From an uncultured Dehalococcoidia bacterium (lineage in GTDB: Bacteria; Chloroflexota; Dehalococcoidia; Lucifugimonadales; GCA-2712585), in contig CAJXDJ010000059.1 in the NCBI GenBank assembly GCA_913052045.1, forward strand, positions 1-6,068: 6,068 nucleotides of DNA, written 5' to 3'. The translations under genes and the position numbers were made by a program. The notes below the pieces were generated by a model. It ran no database searches and was not told where the DNA came from. It saw nothing but the letters and a program-made list of their open reading frames with translations. Shown piece after piece: positions 1-5,624 of the stretch. Position 1 is the stretch's first letter. Each line of letters starts with the position of its first letter.

Positions 1-604
1 AAAGACGCTCCACCTCCGCGTCGTAGACATAACGTATTTCATCCAGATGGTGTACCGTTTGTTCGTAAAGCATAGGATGTCGCATAGTTATCGGAAACCG
101 ATTGAGGCCGGGAGTGTACGCGTCCCGGTATCTCCAATAGGTATACCCCACTAAGCCCGGTTTGCCAATTTCGCCACTTTTTAGAATGGAACGTGCCTTG
201 GTAACGCAATGTTGATACCTAAAATTCAAGCCTACTGCAAAACCTAATTTGGCTTCTTGTGCAGCTTGGACCATTCTCAGCCCCTCATCAAGGTCTAGGC
301 TTAGGGGTTTTTCCGATAGCAAATGGCTCCCATGCTCAAATATTGTCATAACGTCTTTATATCGGTCCACTGGCGGTGTAACCAGCACCACAAACTCTGG
401 CTCTAATTCACTAAGGGCTTTTTCCATACTGCTATACGACGACTTTTCCGCCGCAGAGTCGAAGGATTTTGCCCATTCCAGGTTGTCGTCCAAAATATCC
501 ACATATCCGATAGTTTCGACTGATGGTTCTTCTTGTAGGATCCGAGCCCATTTCTTGCCTCGCGCGCCAAGACCAACTAACAATGTTCTCATTGGGTTGC
601 TCAT
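1..604 (-). CDS. Gfo/Idh/MocA-family NAD(P)-dependent oxidoreductase, second copy, 3' end cut by window edge
   Basis: Only the first 201 codons are present; the reading frame stays open to the left edge, so the C-terminal part is missing (family members are usually 330-400 residues). An N-terminal Rossmann dinucleotide-binding motif GLGARGKKW lies at residues 11-19. A VTPP turn follows at 75-78, then the family's SEKPL motif at 97-101, whose Lys99 is the usual catalytic lysine. NFRY is at 127-130, and HHLDEIRYV at 185-193 supplies the expected histidine (His185) and Asp188. The family oxidises or reduces sugars, cyclitols and related hydroxy compounds in the cytoplasm. The ATG start overlaps the aminotransferase stop as ATGA (601-604), and AGGAG at 616-620 lies 11 bases upstream, so it is probably translationally coupled as the third gene of the minus-strand operon. 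Family assignment is firm; the substrate is unknown. It is clearly diverged from the other Gfo gene in this window. Confidence 0.93.
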   Translation of the reverse strand, partial: MSNPMRTLLVGLGARGKKWARILQEEPSVETIGYVDILDDNLEWAKSFDSAAEKSSYSSMEKALSELEPEFVVLVTPPVDRYKDVMTIFEHGSHLLSEKPLSLDLDEGLRMVQAAQEAKLGFAVGLNFRYQHCVTKARSILKSGEIGKPGLVGYTYWRYRDAYTPGLNRFPITMRHPMLYEQTVHHLDEIRYVYDAEVERL

Positions 605-1962
605 TTTGTTAATAACTCCTGTTCTGCGTAAGTTAAGGTCTTATCAAAAACATCGACCATAAAGTCGATTTGATCTTTCGTGATAATCAAAGAAGGATGG
701 ATATTAAGGCTATGCCCGCTGCAGCGCATATATAGCCCATTGTCTACCATAAATCTAGTTAATTGACGTCCTTCTATACTGCCCCCAAAAGGTTCCTTGG
801 TGTTGTGGTCCTTGATTAAATCTATTTGTGCGAGAAGGCCAATCGAACGAATGTCACCAGTGATTTGGTGTTTGTTTAGTGTTTCCAATTGGGATTTGAA
901 ATATGGCCCAAGAGAGGCAGATCTCTCCACTAACCCTTCGTTTTCTATGATTTCCAAATTGGCCAATGCAGCAGCGTTAACCACTGGATGGTTACCTAGT
1001 GTGTGGGATTGGATTAAAGTTTTCTCGGGGCTACCGAGAAAGACTTTATATATTTCCTCTGTACCAATGACCGCACCTATTGGCATATATCCAGCCCCGA
1101 GTGTTTTTCCCAAGACCATGAGATCGGGGACTATATTCCAATGGTTCACAGCAAACCATTTACCCGTTCGTCCAAAGGCGGTTACCACTTCATCAGCTAT
1201 CAACAAAATATTGTTTTTCCTGCAAAGGCTTACTACCATTTCCCAATATTCAGGTGGAGGGACTACTGCCATTTTGGAAATGGGTTCCACAATGATGGCT
1301 GCGATAGAGTCTGGGTCTTCGTATTTTATGGTTTCCTCTATTGATCGAGCGCAACCCAAGTTACATGTTTTACTACAGTGGAGGCAGCGGAAAGGATTTG
1401 CTTCCGGGACCATGACACCCATTGGGACTGTAGGCTCGAATATTTTTGATCTAATCGCAGGATCTCCACTCACACTCATTGCGCCCCAGGTATAACCGTG
1501 ATGTGCATAGTTGCGGTAAAGAACCTTGTATTTTTTGGGGTTTCCGGTTTGAGCGTGGTATTGACGTGCGATTTTGAGTGCAGCTTCCACAGCCTCTGAT
1601 CCAGAAAGGGTATAGAATACCCGATTTAGACTACCAGGGCACAGGTCTGCAAGTTTCTGTGAAAGCTTTGCTGACGGTGCGTTTATGAAAGGTACCAGAC
1701 CAGAACCTGAAAACTCCAACGCATGTATCTGCTTAGAGACTGCGTCAGCTATTTCCTGACGTCCATGACCTACCGCACTACAATGAGAACTTCCCGTTGC
1801 ATCTAGATATTGTTTGCCTTCATGATCGAAAATATAACAACCTTCACCGCGTACGGCGATAGAAAGTTGTTGCGGGTCGTTTCTATCGGTATACGGATTG
1901 TGGCTTAACCAGCTATGGTCTTTTGTGCTGGCTATCAATTCATCGTAATCGGGTTGAGGCAT
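601..1962 (-). CDS. Class III (omega-type) PLP-dependent aminotransferase
   Basis: This is a cytoplasmic fold-type I aminotransferase, 453 residues from the ATG at 1962, normal for the class. Visible landmarks are the phosphate-cup segment SGSEAVEAALK (120-130), NYAHHG (151-156) in the cofactor-stacking region, IADEVVTAFGRTG (255-267) with Asp257 for the pyridine nitrogen, and GKTLGAGYMPIGA (285-297) with Lys286 as the Schiff-base lysine. HTLGNHP (320-326) and the C-terminal LNIHPSLIIT also match. A four-cysteine stretch C-x2-C-x3-C-x3-C lies at 193-204. Relatives include taurine-pyruvate, beta-alanine and 4-aminobutyrate aminotransferases, so the amino donor cannot be named. An in-frame upstream ATG at 1992 would add ten residues (463 total), but it has no good ribosome site; the start at 1962 follows GGAGGG. 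It sits between two Gfo/Idh/MocA genes: the preceding stop is at 2011, and the next gene overlaps its own stop. Class III is near certain; specificity is open. Confidence 0.94.
   Translation of the reverse strand: MPQPDYDELIASTKDHSWLSHNPYTDRNDPQQLSIAVRGEGCYIFDHEGKQYLDATGSSHCSAVGHGRQEIADAVSKQIHALEFSGSGLVPFINAPSAKLSQKLADLCPGSLNRVFYTLSGSEAVEAALKIARQYHAQTGNPKKYKVLYRNYAHHGYTWGAMSVSGDPAIRSKIFEPTVPMGVMVPEANPFRCLHCSKTCNLGCARSIEETIKYEDPDSIAAIIVEPISKMAVVPPPEYWEMVVSLCRKNNILLIADEVVTAFGRTGKWFAVNHWNIVPDLMVLGKTLGAGYMPIGAVIGTEEIYKVFLGSPEKTLIQSHTLGNHPVVNAAALANLEIIENEGLVERSASLGPYFKSQLETLNKHQITGDIRSIGLLAQIDLIKDHNTKEPFGGSIEGRQLTRFMVDNGLYMRCSGHSLNIHPSLIITKDQIDFMVDVFDKTLTYAEQELLTK
616..620 (-). promoter_or_regulatory. 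Shine-Dalgarno site for the left-edge Gfo/Idh/MocA gene
   Basis: AGGAG on the minus strand, inside the last codons of the aminotransferase, is 11 bases before the ATG at 604. The spacing is long but the motif is good. Together with the ATGA stop/start overlap it supports initiation at 604 rather than at the in-frame ATG four codons later (592). Confidence 0.5.
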
Positions 1963-1965
1963 GGG

Positions 1966-1971
1966 CCCTCC
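1966..1971 (-). promoter_or_regulatory. Shine-Dalgarno site that favours the inner aminotransferase start
   Basis: Read on the minus strand this is GGAGGG, a strong match to the 16S rRNA anti-SD. It lies 3-4 bases before the ATG at 1962, slightly close. The outer ATG at 1992 has only a weak GGA about 11 bases upstream. The GGAGGG also sits in an imperfect GGCCTCC/GGAGGGCC self-complementary stretch, which might modulate access; its loop would be very short, so this is weak. Confidence 0.5.
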
Positions 1972-2010
1972 AGGAGGCCAAGATTTTGTCATTATGGACT
2001 AATTCCAAGT

Positions 2011-3141
2011 TCATTCCAAATTGGATTTCAAAGGTAAGGTAACCCACCGTCGTTCTTCAAAAGAAAGTTCTACAGCATTAATTATTTCTTGTACTCGTGC
2101 ACCGTCATCAAAATTACCTTCATTCTTTGCGGTGTCGCCTTCGATTTCGTCTATGAAATTACTGACTAGGTTACTGAGCCACGTATGGTTCATGTCCTCA
2201 CCTTCCATAAAGTCACTTGGAAAGAACTCTGGCGGGATTTCTATTTGCTTAAATTCTACCTTGTCAGGTGTAGCGGTACGAATAATTTCTGGGACGCTAA
2301 ATTCTAGGACCGTCCTCACAATTATGGCTCCTTCCTGACCATATATTCGGGCCTCAACTCCAGGGAAGTTTCCTATCGTTACATAACTAGTCTGGATTGA
2401 TCCGATTCCTCCGTTCTGATATTCCGCTATGAACATGCTGGCATCGTCTATATTGACTTTGTGATATCCGGATAATCCTCGGATTGATCTCTCCGGAACG
2501 AAATTCCGCATGGTTCCTACAACAGCAGTGTACGGGGAACCCATCCACCAGTTACTGATGTCAATGATTGGAGCCCCATATCCTTCTAAGGACGACACAT
2601 TTAGGCCAGGCTTTTTTGTTTTAACCTGTGATGTTCTTAATGGAGTGTCTGGGTTCAGAAACTGTGAATTTTGTTCATAGCCGTTGAATATGTAAGGTAC
2701 TCCGATGAAACCTGAAGAAATGAGTTGTTTGGCGTAGCGCATGGCTGGGGTATATCTAAAAGTAAATCCTAATTTGGTTTTTAATCCTTTTTCTTCTGCC
2801 ATCTTTGCCAAAGCTGAGGTCTGAAGATAGTTGTAGGCGATAGGTTTTTCACAGAGTACGTGTTTCCCGTGTTCTATTGATGCTTCGGAAATTTCATAGT
2901 GGGTTTGAGATGGAGTACAGATGTCGATAATATCTAAGTCTTTTCGACTGACTATCTCTTGCCAGTTATCCGAGAATTCCGATATCCCATATTCAGAGGC
3001 GGCTTGACGGGCAACGTCAACCTTAGTGTCACATAAAACTGCTAGCTCGCATCTAGGATCTCGTAACCATCCGTGTATGTGAGCCATCCTTGCCCAACGT
3101 CCGGCACCGATTAAGCCCACCCTTAGTTTAGATTGTTTCAT
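2011..3141 (-). CDS. Gfo/Idh/MocA-family NAD(P)-dependent oxidoreductase, first gene of the minus-strand operon
   Basis: A complete cytoplasmic oxidoreductase, 376 residues from the ATG at 3141. The Rossmann motif VGLIGAGRWA (8-17) begins right after the start, and an acid (LCD, 36-38) ends the second strand. ICTPSQTHYE (74-83) and CEKPIA (97-102) with catalytic-type Lys99 follow, then FTFRYTPAMRYAK (126-138). The substrate domain contains GYGAPIIDISNWWMGSP (187-203). By eye this aligns with the family block that normally carries Asp-x3-His-x2-Asp, but here the His position reads Pro191 and the first Asp reads Gly187; Asp194 is kept. The enzyme may therefore use a different proton relay or have a changed activity. 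A TTG four codons upstream (3153) is an alternative start. I prefer ATG because GGTG lies six bases before it and the Rossmann strand then starts at the usual distance. It follows a sigma70-like promoter and is followed by the aminotransferase. Substrate unknown: sugar, cyclitol or similar. Confidence 0.93.
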   Translation of the reverse strand: MKQSKLRVGLIGAGRWARMAHIHGWLRDPRCELAVLCDTKVDVARQAASEYGISEFSDNWQEIVSRKDLDIIDICTPSQTHYEISEASIEHGKHVLCEKPIAYNYLQTSALAKMAEEKGLKTKLGFTFRYTPAMRYAKQLISSGFIGVPYIFNGYEQNSQFLNPDTPLRTSQVKTKKPGLNVSSLEGYGAPIIDISNWWMGSPYTAVVGTMRNFVPERSIRGLSGYHKVNIDDASMFIAEYQNGGIGSIQTSYVTIGNFPGVEARIYGQEGAIIVRTVLEFSVPEIIRTATPDKVEFKQIEIPPEFFPSDFMEGEDMNHTWLSNLVSNFIDEIEGDTAKNEGNFDDGARVQEIINAVELSFEERRWVTLPLKSNLE

Positions 3142-3181
3142 TTGATACACCAAATACTCTTTCTAAGTTTCTACCATTGCT

Positions 3182-3209
3182 AGTATACGATCGAATATTG
3201 TTTTATCAA
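3182..3209 (-). promoter_or_regulatory. Sigma70-type promoter for the Gfo-aminotransferase-Gfo operon
   Basis: On the minus strand, TTGATA (-35, at 3209-3204) and TATACT (-10, at 3187-3182) are separated by 16 bases, and each matches the consensus at five of six positions. Transcription would start near 3175, giving a leader of about 35 bases before the ATG at 3141. No other promoter of this quality was seen ahead of the operon. It is a sequence match only. Confidence 0.6.
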
Positions 3210-3220
3210 TGTGGGTATAC
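3183..3220. repeat. Two copies of the palindrome GTATAC, 32 bp apart, framing the divergent promoter core
   Basis: GTATAC occurs at 3183-3188, overlapping the minus-strand -10 box, and at 3215-3220, abutting the plus-strand -35 box. The 32 bp step is close to three helical turns. Between them lie CGATCG (3188-3193) and ATTG-N6-CAAT (3197-3210). They may be same-face half-sites for a regulator controlling both arms. Short palindromes in AT-rich DNA also arise by chance, so this is tentative. Confidence 0.3.
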
Positions 3221-3248
3221 TTGACACTTAATATATGAGGGATAGAAT
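3221..3248 (+). promoter_or_regulatory. Sigma70-type promoter for the MFS transporter
   Basis: TTGACA (3221-3226) is a perfect -35 box. TAGAAT (3243-3248) matches the -10 consensus at five of six positions, with a 16-base spacer. The start of transcription would fall near 3255, leaving a leader of roughly 144 bases before the ATG at 3399, long enough to hold regulation. The -35 lies 11 bp from the -35 of the divergent minus-strand promoter. Confidence 0.62.
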
Positions 3249-3252
3249 CACC

Positions 3253-3275
3253 TAGACCGGTAAGGTGTCGGTCTA
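3253..3275. promoter_or_regulatory. Candidate operator: perfect 7-bp inverted repeat at the MFS transcription start
   Basis: TAGACCG (3253-3259) and CGGTCTA (3269-3275) are perfect inverted arms with a 9-base spacer, 23 bp in all. The centre-to-centre distance of the arms is 16 bp, so they are not an exact one or two helical turns apart. The repeat begins about five bases after the -10 box, covering the expected start point, where a repressor dimer often binds. In RNA it could instead form a small hairpin at the 5' end of the leader; no U-tract follows, so it is not a terminator. The binding protein is unknown. Confidence 0.45.
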
Positions 3276-3373
3276 TATTTATGGGATATAAAGTGCTCGT
3301 GGGGATTAAAAAAGCAACGTTTTCCCCTAGAAATGATCTTTACCTAATCCGTGTTGTGGGAGTGAAAAGAGGC

Positions 3374-3412
3374 ATGAAACGTTCAACAGACTTTTGTAAT
3401 GTCGGTTTTTAA
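3374..3412 (+). CDS. Possible 12-residue leader peptide overlapping the MFS start
   Basis: ATG at 3374 opens a 12-codon frame, MKRSTDFCNVGF, ending with TAA at 3410-3412. It is preceded by GGGAG at 3358-3362, 11 bases upstream. Its end overlaps the first 14 bases of the MFS gene in another frame. The MFS ATG at 3399 has no recognisable Shine-Dalgarno site, so ribosomes finishing this mini-frame could reinitiate there. It is as likely to be chance; no homology can be judged at this length. Confidence 0.2.
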   Translation: MKRSTDFCNVGF

Positions 3413-4700
3413 TTGGAAACTTAGTCCGCCCTTTTATTATGGGTGGATTATTATGATAATGGTGGCGGTAGGAACGTTCGCCGCGACCGGACTTACACAG
3501 TTGGTGTTGGGTGGTATTCAGACATTTATTTTAGACGATACACAATGGAAAAGTAGTTCTCTAGCGTTTGCGGTTACGTTGGGAACCTGGGTGTCGGGTA
3601 TGACATCTCCTTTCATGGGTCGCCTTGCGGACCGGCATGGCCCTAGAATACTCATGCCTCTGGGTGCCGTTATTGCTGCTACGTCGTTTTTTATTTTATC
3701 TAGATCTACTTCTATTTGGCATTTTTATTTGGCATATATATTTGGTCGTGGGTTTAGCAACCCTATGTTGGTCGGAGTTGTCCCGAGGACGGCAGTCGTC
3801 AACTTTTTTAGAAGGCGAAGGAATCTTGCCCTTGCCATGAACTCCATGTTCAGGCCTTTGGGGGGGTCGGTAAATATACAATTCATTTCAATGGTTACGC
3901 TGTCATCTGGATGGAGAGTAGCCTATTTTATCCTAGGAATATTTGCTTTGGTTATCTCAATACCTTTAGGTTTTGCTATGAGAAGGAGACCTGAGGATTT
4001 AGGACTAGAACCAGATGGTCTGATTGTAGAGACAAGATCTAGTAATAATCCTAAACACGAGGGTAAACTTTCACCAAGGCAGGGTTTTCATGAAAGCGAG
4101 GAGATTAGTTGGACTACCCAGGAGGCAATTCGGGCACCCGCCTTTTGGATAGTTGGTATTATCGCTGTTTTGAGTCTGATTAGTTCCGCTACTCTGGGGT
4201 TCAGTATGGTGCCTTATCTTAAAGATGCGACGGGGATGTCCACGGTTCAGGCTGCGGGGATTCTAAGCTTTAGTACTGTTCTTTCAATCTCAAACATAGC
4301 TTGGGGATATTTGGCAGATAGATATACTCCAAAGCGTATGCTAATGATCGCTTTGAGTATGACTATTGTTCTAGTGGTTTATCTGTTGTTGTTGGACTCT
4401 TTTAAGGAAGCCCTTTTGTTCGGACTAATGTGGGGACTTGTTACGGGTACAGTTGGGGTGCTTGAGCAAATGCTATTAGCTCAATATTTCGGGAGAAAAT
4501 CCTATGGATCTATCTCAGGGTTACTGAGCCCTATACAAATGTTGGCCTTGGGTACGGGACCAATCTTAGGAGCTGGAATAAGAGATTTAACAGGGAGTTA
4601 CGATCAACTCTTCACAGGGCTGATTGGACTGTATGTAGTAGCGTTACTATTACTTATCAAAGTCCGGACTCCAGTTAAATATGAGGGAATATTAAGCTAA
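3399..4700 (+). CDS. MFS permease, monocarboxylate/oxalate-formate antiporter-like
   Basis: A 433-residue inner-membrane transporter with about twelve hydrophobic segments, near 14-36, 54-72, 85-101, 107-130, 153-170, 172-193, 247-270, 283-303, 314-332, 337-357, 375-395 and 402-420. A basic and acidic central cytoplasmic loop lies at 194-245. The MFS motif A is clear in the loop between helices 2 and 3 (GRLADRHGPR, 74-83) and recurs in the second half (GYLADRYTPKR, 303-313). The opening PPFYYGWII and the RRRPEDLGLEPDG ending of helix 6 are typical of MFS carriers of organic acids in the OFA/monocarboxylate group. The transported compound is not readable. The frame has a stop at 3375-3377, so ATG 3399 is the only normal start, although it lacks a good ribosome site. 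As first gene of the plus-strand arm, divergent from the dehydrogenase-aminotransferase operon, it plausibly imports their substrate. Confidence 0.92.
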   Translation: MSVFNWKLSPPFYYGWIIMIMVAVGTFAATGLTQLVLGGIQTFILDDTQWKSSSLAFAVTLGTWVSGMTSPFMGRLADRHGPRILMPLGAVIAATSFFILSRSTSIWHFYLAYIFGRGFSNPMLVGVVPRTAVVNFFRRRRNLALAMNSMFRPLGGSVNIQFISMVTLSSGWRVAYFILGIFALVISIPLGFAMRRRPEDLGLEPDGLIVETRSSNNPKHEGKLSPRQGFHESEEISWTTQEAIRAPAFWIVGIIAVLSLISSATLGFSMVPYLKDATGMSTVQAAGILSFSTVLSISNIAWGYLADRYTPKRMLMIALSMTIVLVVYLLLLDSFKEALLFGLMWGLVTGTVGVLEQMLLAQYFGRKSYGSISGLLSPIQMLALGTGPILGAGIRDLTGSYDQLFTGLIGLYVVALLLLIKVRTPVKYEGILS

Positions 4701-4718
4701 CTATCTATCACTAAGATT

Positions 4719-4747
4719 TTGTACAAAGGGGCTATAAATCGTATAGT
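4719..4747 (+). promoter_or_regulatory. Possible internal promoter ahead of the SDR gene
   Basis: TTGTAC (4719-4724) and TATAGT (4742-4747) are 17 bases apart, matching the -35 at four and the -10 at five of six positions. The -35 lies inside a 10-bp palindrome TTTGTACAAA (4718-4727), and the -10 lies in an inverted repeat CTATA-N5-TATAG (4732-4746). The 81-base gap after the MFS stop is wider than the other junctions, consistent with a separate start. No terminator hairpin with a T-run is seen in the gap, so read-through from the MFS promoter is also likely. Confidence 0.38.
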
Positions 4748-4770
4748 AAGTTCCTCAACAATGGATATTT

Positions 4771-4776
4771 AAGGAG
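4771..4776 (+). promoter_or_regulatory. Shine-Dalgarno site of the SDR gene
   Basis: AAGGAG sits five bases before the ATG at 4782. It is the clearest ribosome site in the window and fixes the SDR start. Confidence 0.75.
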
Positions 4777-4781
4777 TTGGA

Positions 4782-5624
4782 ATGCAGCTAGAAGGAAAGA
4801 GTGTAATCGTAACAGGTGCAGCTTTAGGGTTTGGGTATGGCATTGCTAGGGCGCTGGGCCAAGAAGGAGCGCGAGTCGTGGTTACTGATGTACATGAAGA
4901 AAATCTGTCCAGGTCAGTTAGTACCATGAAAGCTGACGGTAGTCAGGTTATCATGAGGAAACTGGATGCCAGTGATCTCAATGCTTTCAAGGGGATTGTT
5001 AAAGAAACCACTGACTTGTGGGGGAGATTAGATGCAGTGGTACACGCTGGAGTTATTATGCCACTTGAGGATTGGGAGAACGGGAATGAAGGGCAATGGT
5101 GGAAAGAGATGAGCATAAGTTTTGGAGGTTTATTGAATGCCACCGCGTCTGCTTGGGATGTGATGAAGAAACAAGGTGGCGGGCATATTATTTCTATAGC
5201 AAGTGGATCCAGCTTCAGAGGGTATAAAAAAGAAGTCATGTATGGTGCTGGTAAACATGCCAATGAAGGGTTTGTAAAATCTCTTGCCTTGGAAGCTGCT
5301 GCTTATGGGATTGCTTTAAACACCGTTGGACCTGGCAAGCGAATTAAACCTACCGCACTAACATGGGAAGAAATTGCTCAGACCCCCGAAAGTGTTCGTT
5401 CTGTTTGGACGGATCCTACGGAATTGGGGAAGGCGTTTGTGTGGCTTATATCTCAGCCTACAGAACGATTTTCTGGTCTACGCTTCGATGCTGGTCCCAT
5501 TCTGGATTCCATTCGGGCTGAGGGTTGGAATTTCAAGTTTTCTCCCGATAAAGTTACCATGTACCAGCATGAAATGCGTTACAGCATGAATTGGTACGAA
5601 AACTATTCCGATACGGAAGGATAA
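4782..5624 (+). CDS. Short-chain dehydrogenase/reductase (SDR), classical type with altered tetrad and C-terminal extension
   Basis: A soluble NAD(P)-dependent oxidoreductase of 280 residues, longer than the usual 250 or so. The cofactor motif TGAALGFG is at 11-18, and Asp36 at the end of the second strand suggests NAD preference. LDASD (61-65) matches the adenine-binding acid, and HAG (88-90) stands where NNAG is usual. The active site shows Ser141, Tyr154 and Lys158 (YGAGK), then the NTVGPGKRIKPT loop (180-191). The tetrad asparagine expected in the helix-4 block is apparently replaced by Ser113 (SISFGG, 111-116). After the normal core, about 40 residues rich in Tyr, Trp and Met (241-280) form an unexplained tail. 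The start is fixed by AAGGAG five bases upstream. Its stop overlaps the next start (TAATG), which implies coupled expression with the hydrolase. It probably interconverts an alcohol and a ketone in the same pathway; the substrate is unknown. Confidence 0.93.
   Translation: MQLEGKSVIVTGAALGFGYGIARALGQEGARVVVTDVHEENLSRSVSTMKADGSQVIMRKLDASDLNAFKGIVKETTDLWGRLDAVVHAGVIMPLEDWENGNEGQWWKEMSISFGGLLNATASAWDVMKKQGGGHIISIASGSSFRGYKKEVMYGAGKHANEGFVKSLALEAAAYGIALNTVGPGKRIKPTALTWEEIAQTPESVRSVWTDPTELGKAFVWLISQPTERFSGLRFDAGPILDSIRAEGWNFKFSPDKVTMYQHEMRYSMNWYENYSDTEG

Noticed and set aside
249..662. A 137-codon open frame on the plus strand
   Set aside because: It is antisense to the left-edge Gfo/Idh/MocA gene, whose minus-strand translation has a Rossmann motif and EKP motif; this frame has a low-complexity Ser/Arg-rich product.
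797..1495. A 232-codon open frame on the plus strand
   Set aside because: It lies wholly inside the aminotransferase gene on the opposite strand, has no recognisable domain and no ribosome site, and the minus-strand frame shows clear family motifs.
2011..2014. ATGA overlap at the end of the first Gfo gene, resembling a coupled start for the aminotransferase
   Set aside because: The ATG at 2014 is not in frame with the aminotransferase (22 bases from the 1992 start).
3301..3327. GGGGA...TCCCC stem with AAAA/TTTT inside, possible riboswitch or terminator in the MFS leader
   Set aside because: The outer stem is only five pairs with a 17-base loop, and there is no following T-run. No riboswitch class is recognisable.
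3142..3398. Search of the divergent gap for a tRNA, small RNA or a regulator gene
   Set aside because: No cloverleaf, no frame with a helix-turn-helix and no rho-independent terminator were seen; only promoters, short dyads and the mini-frame are supportable.
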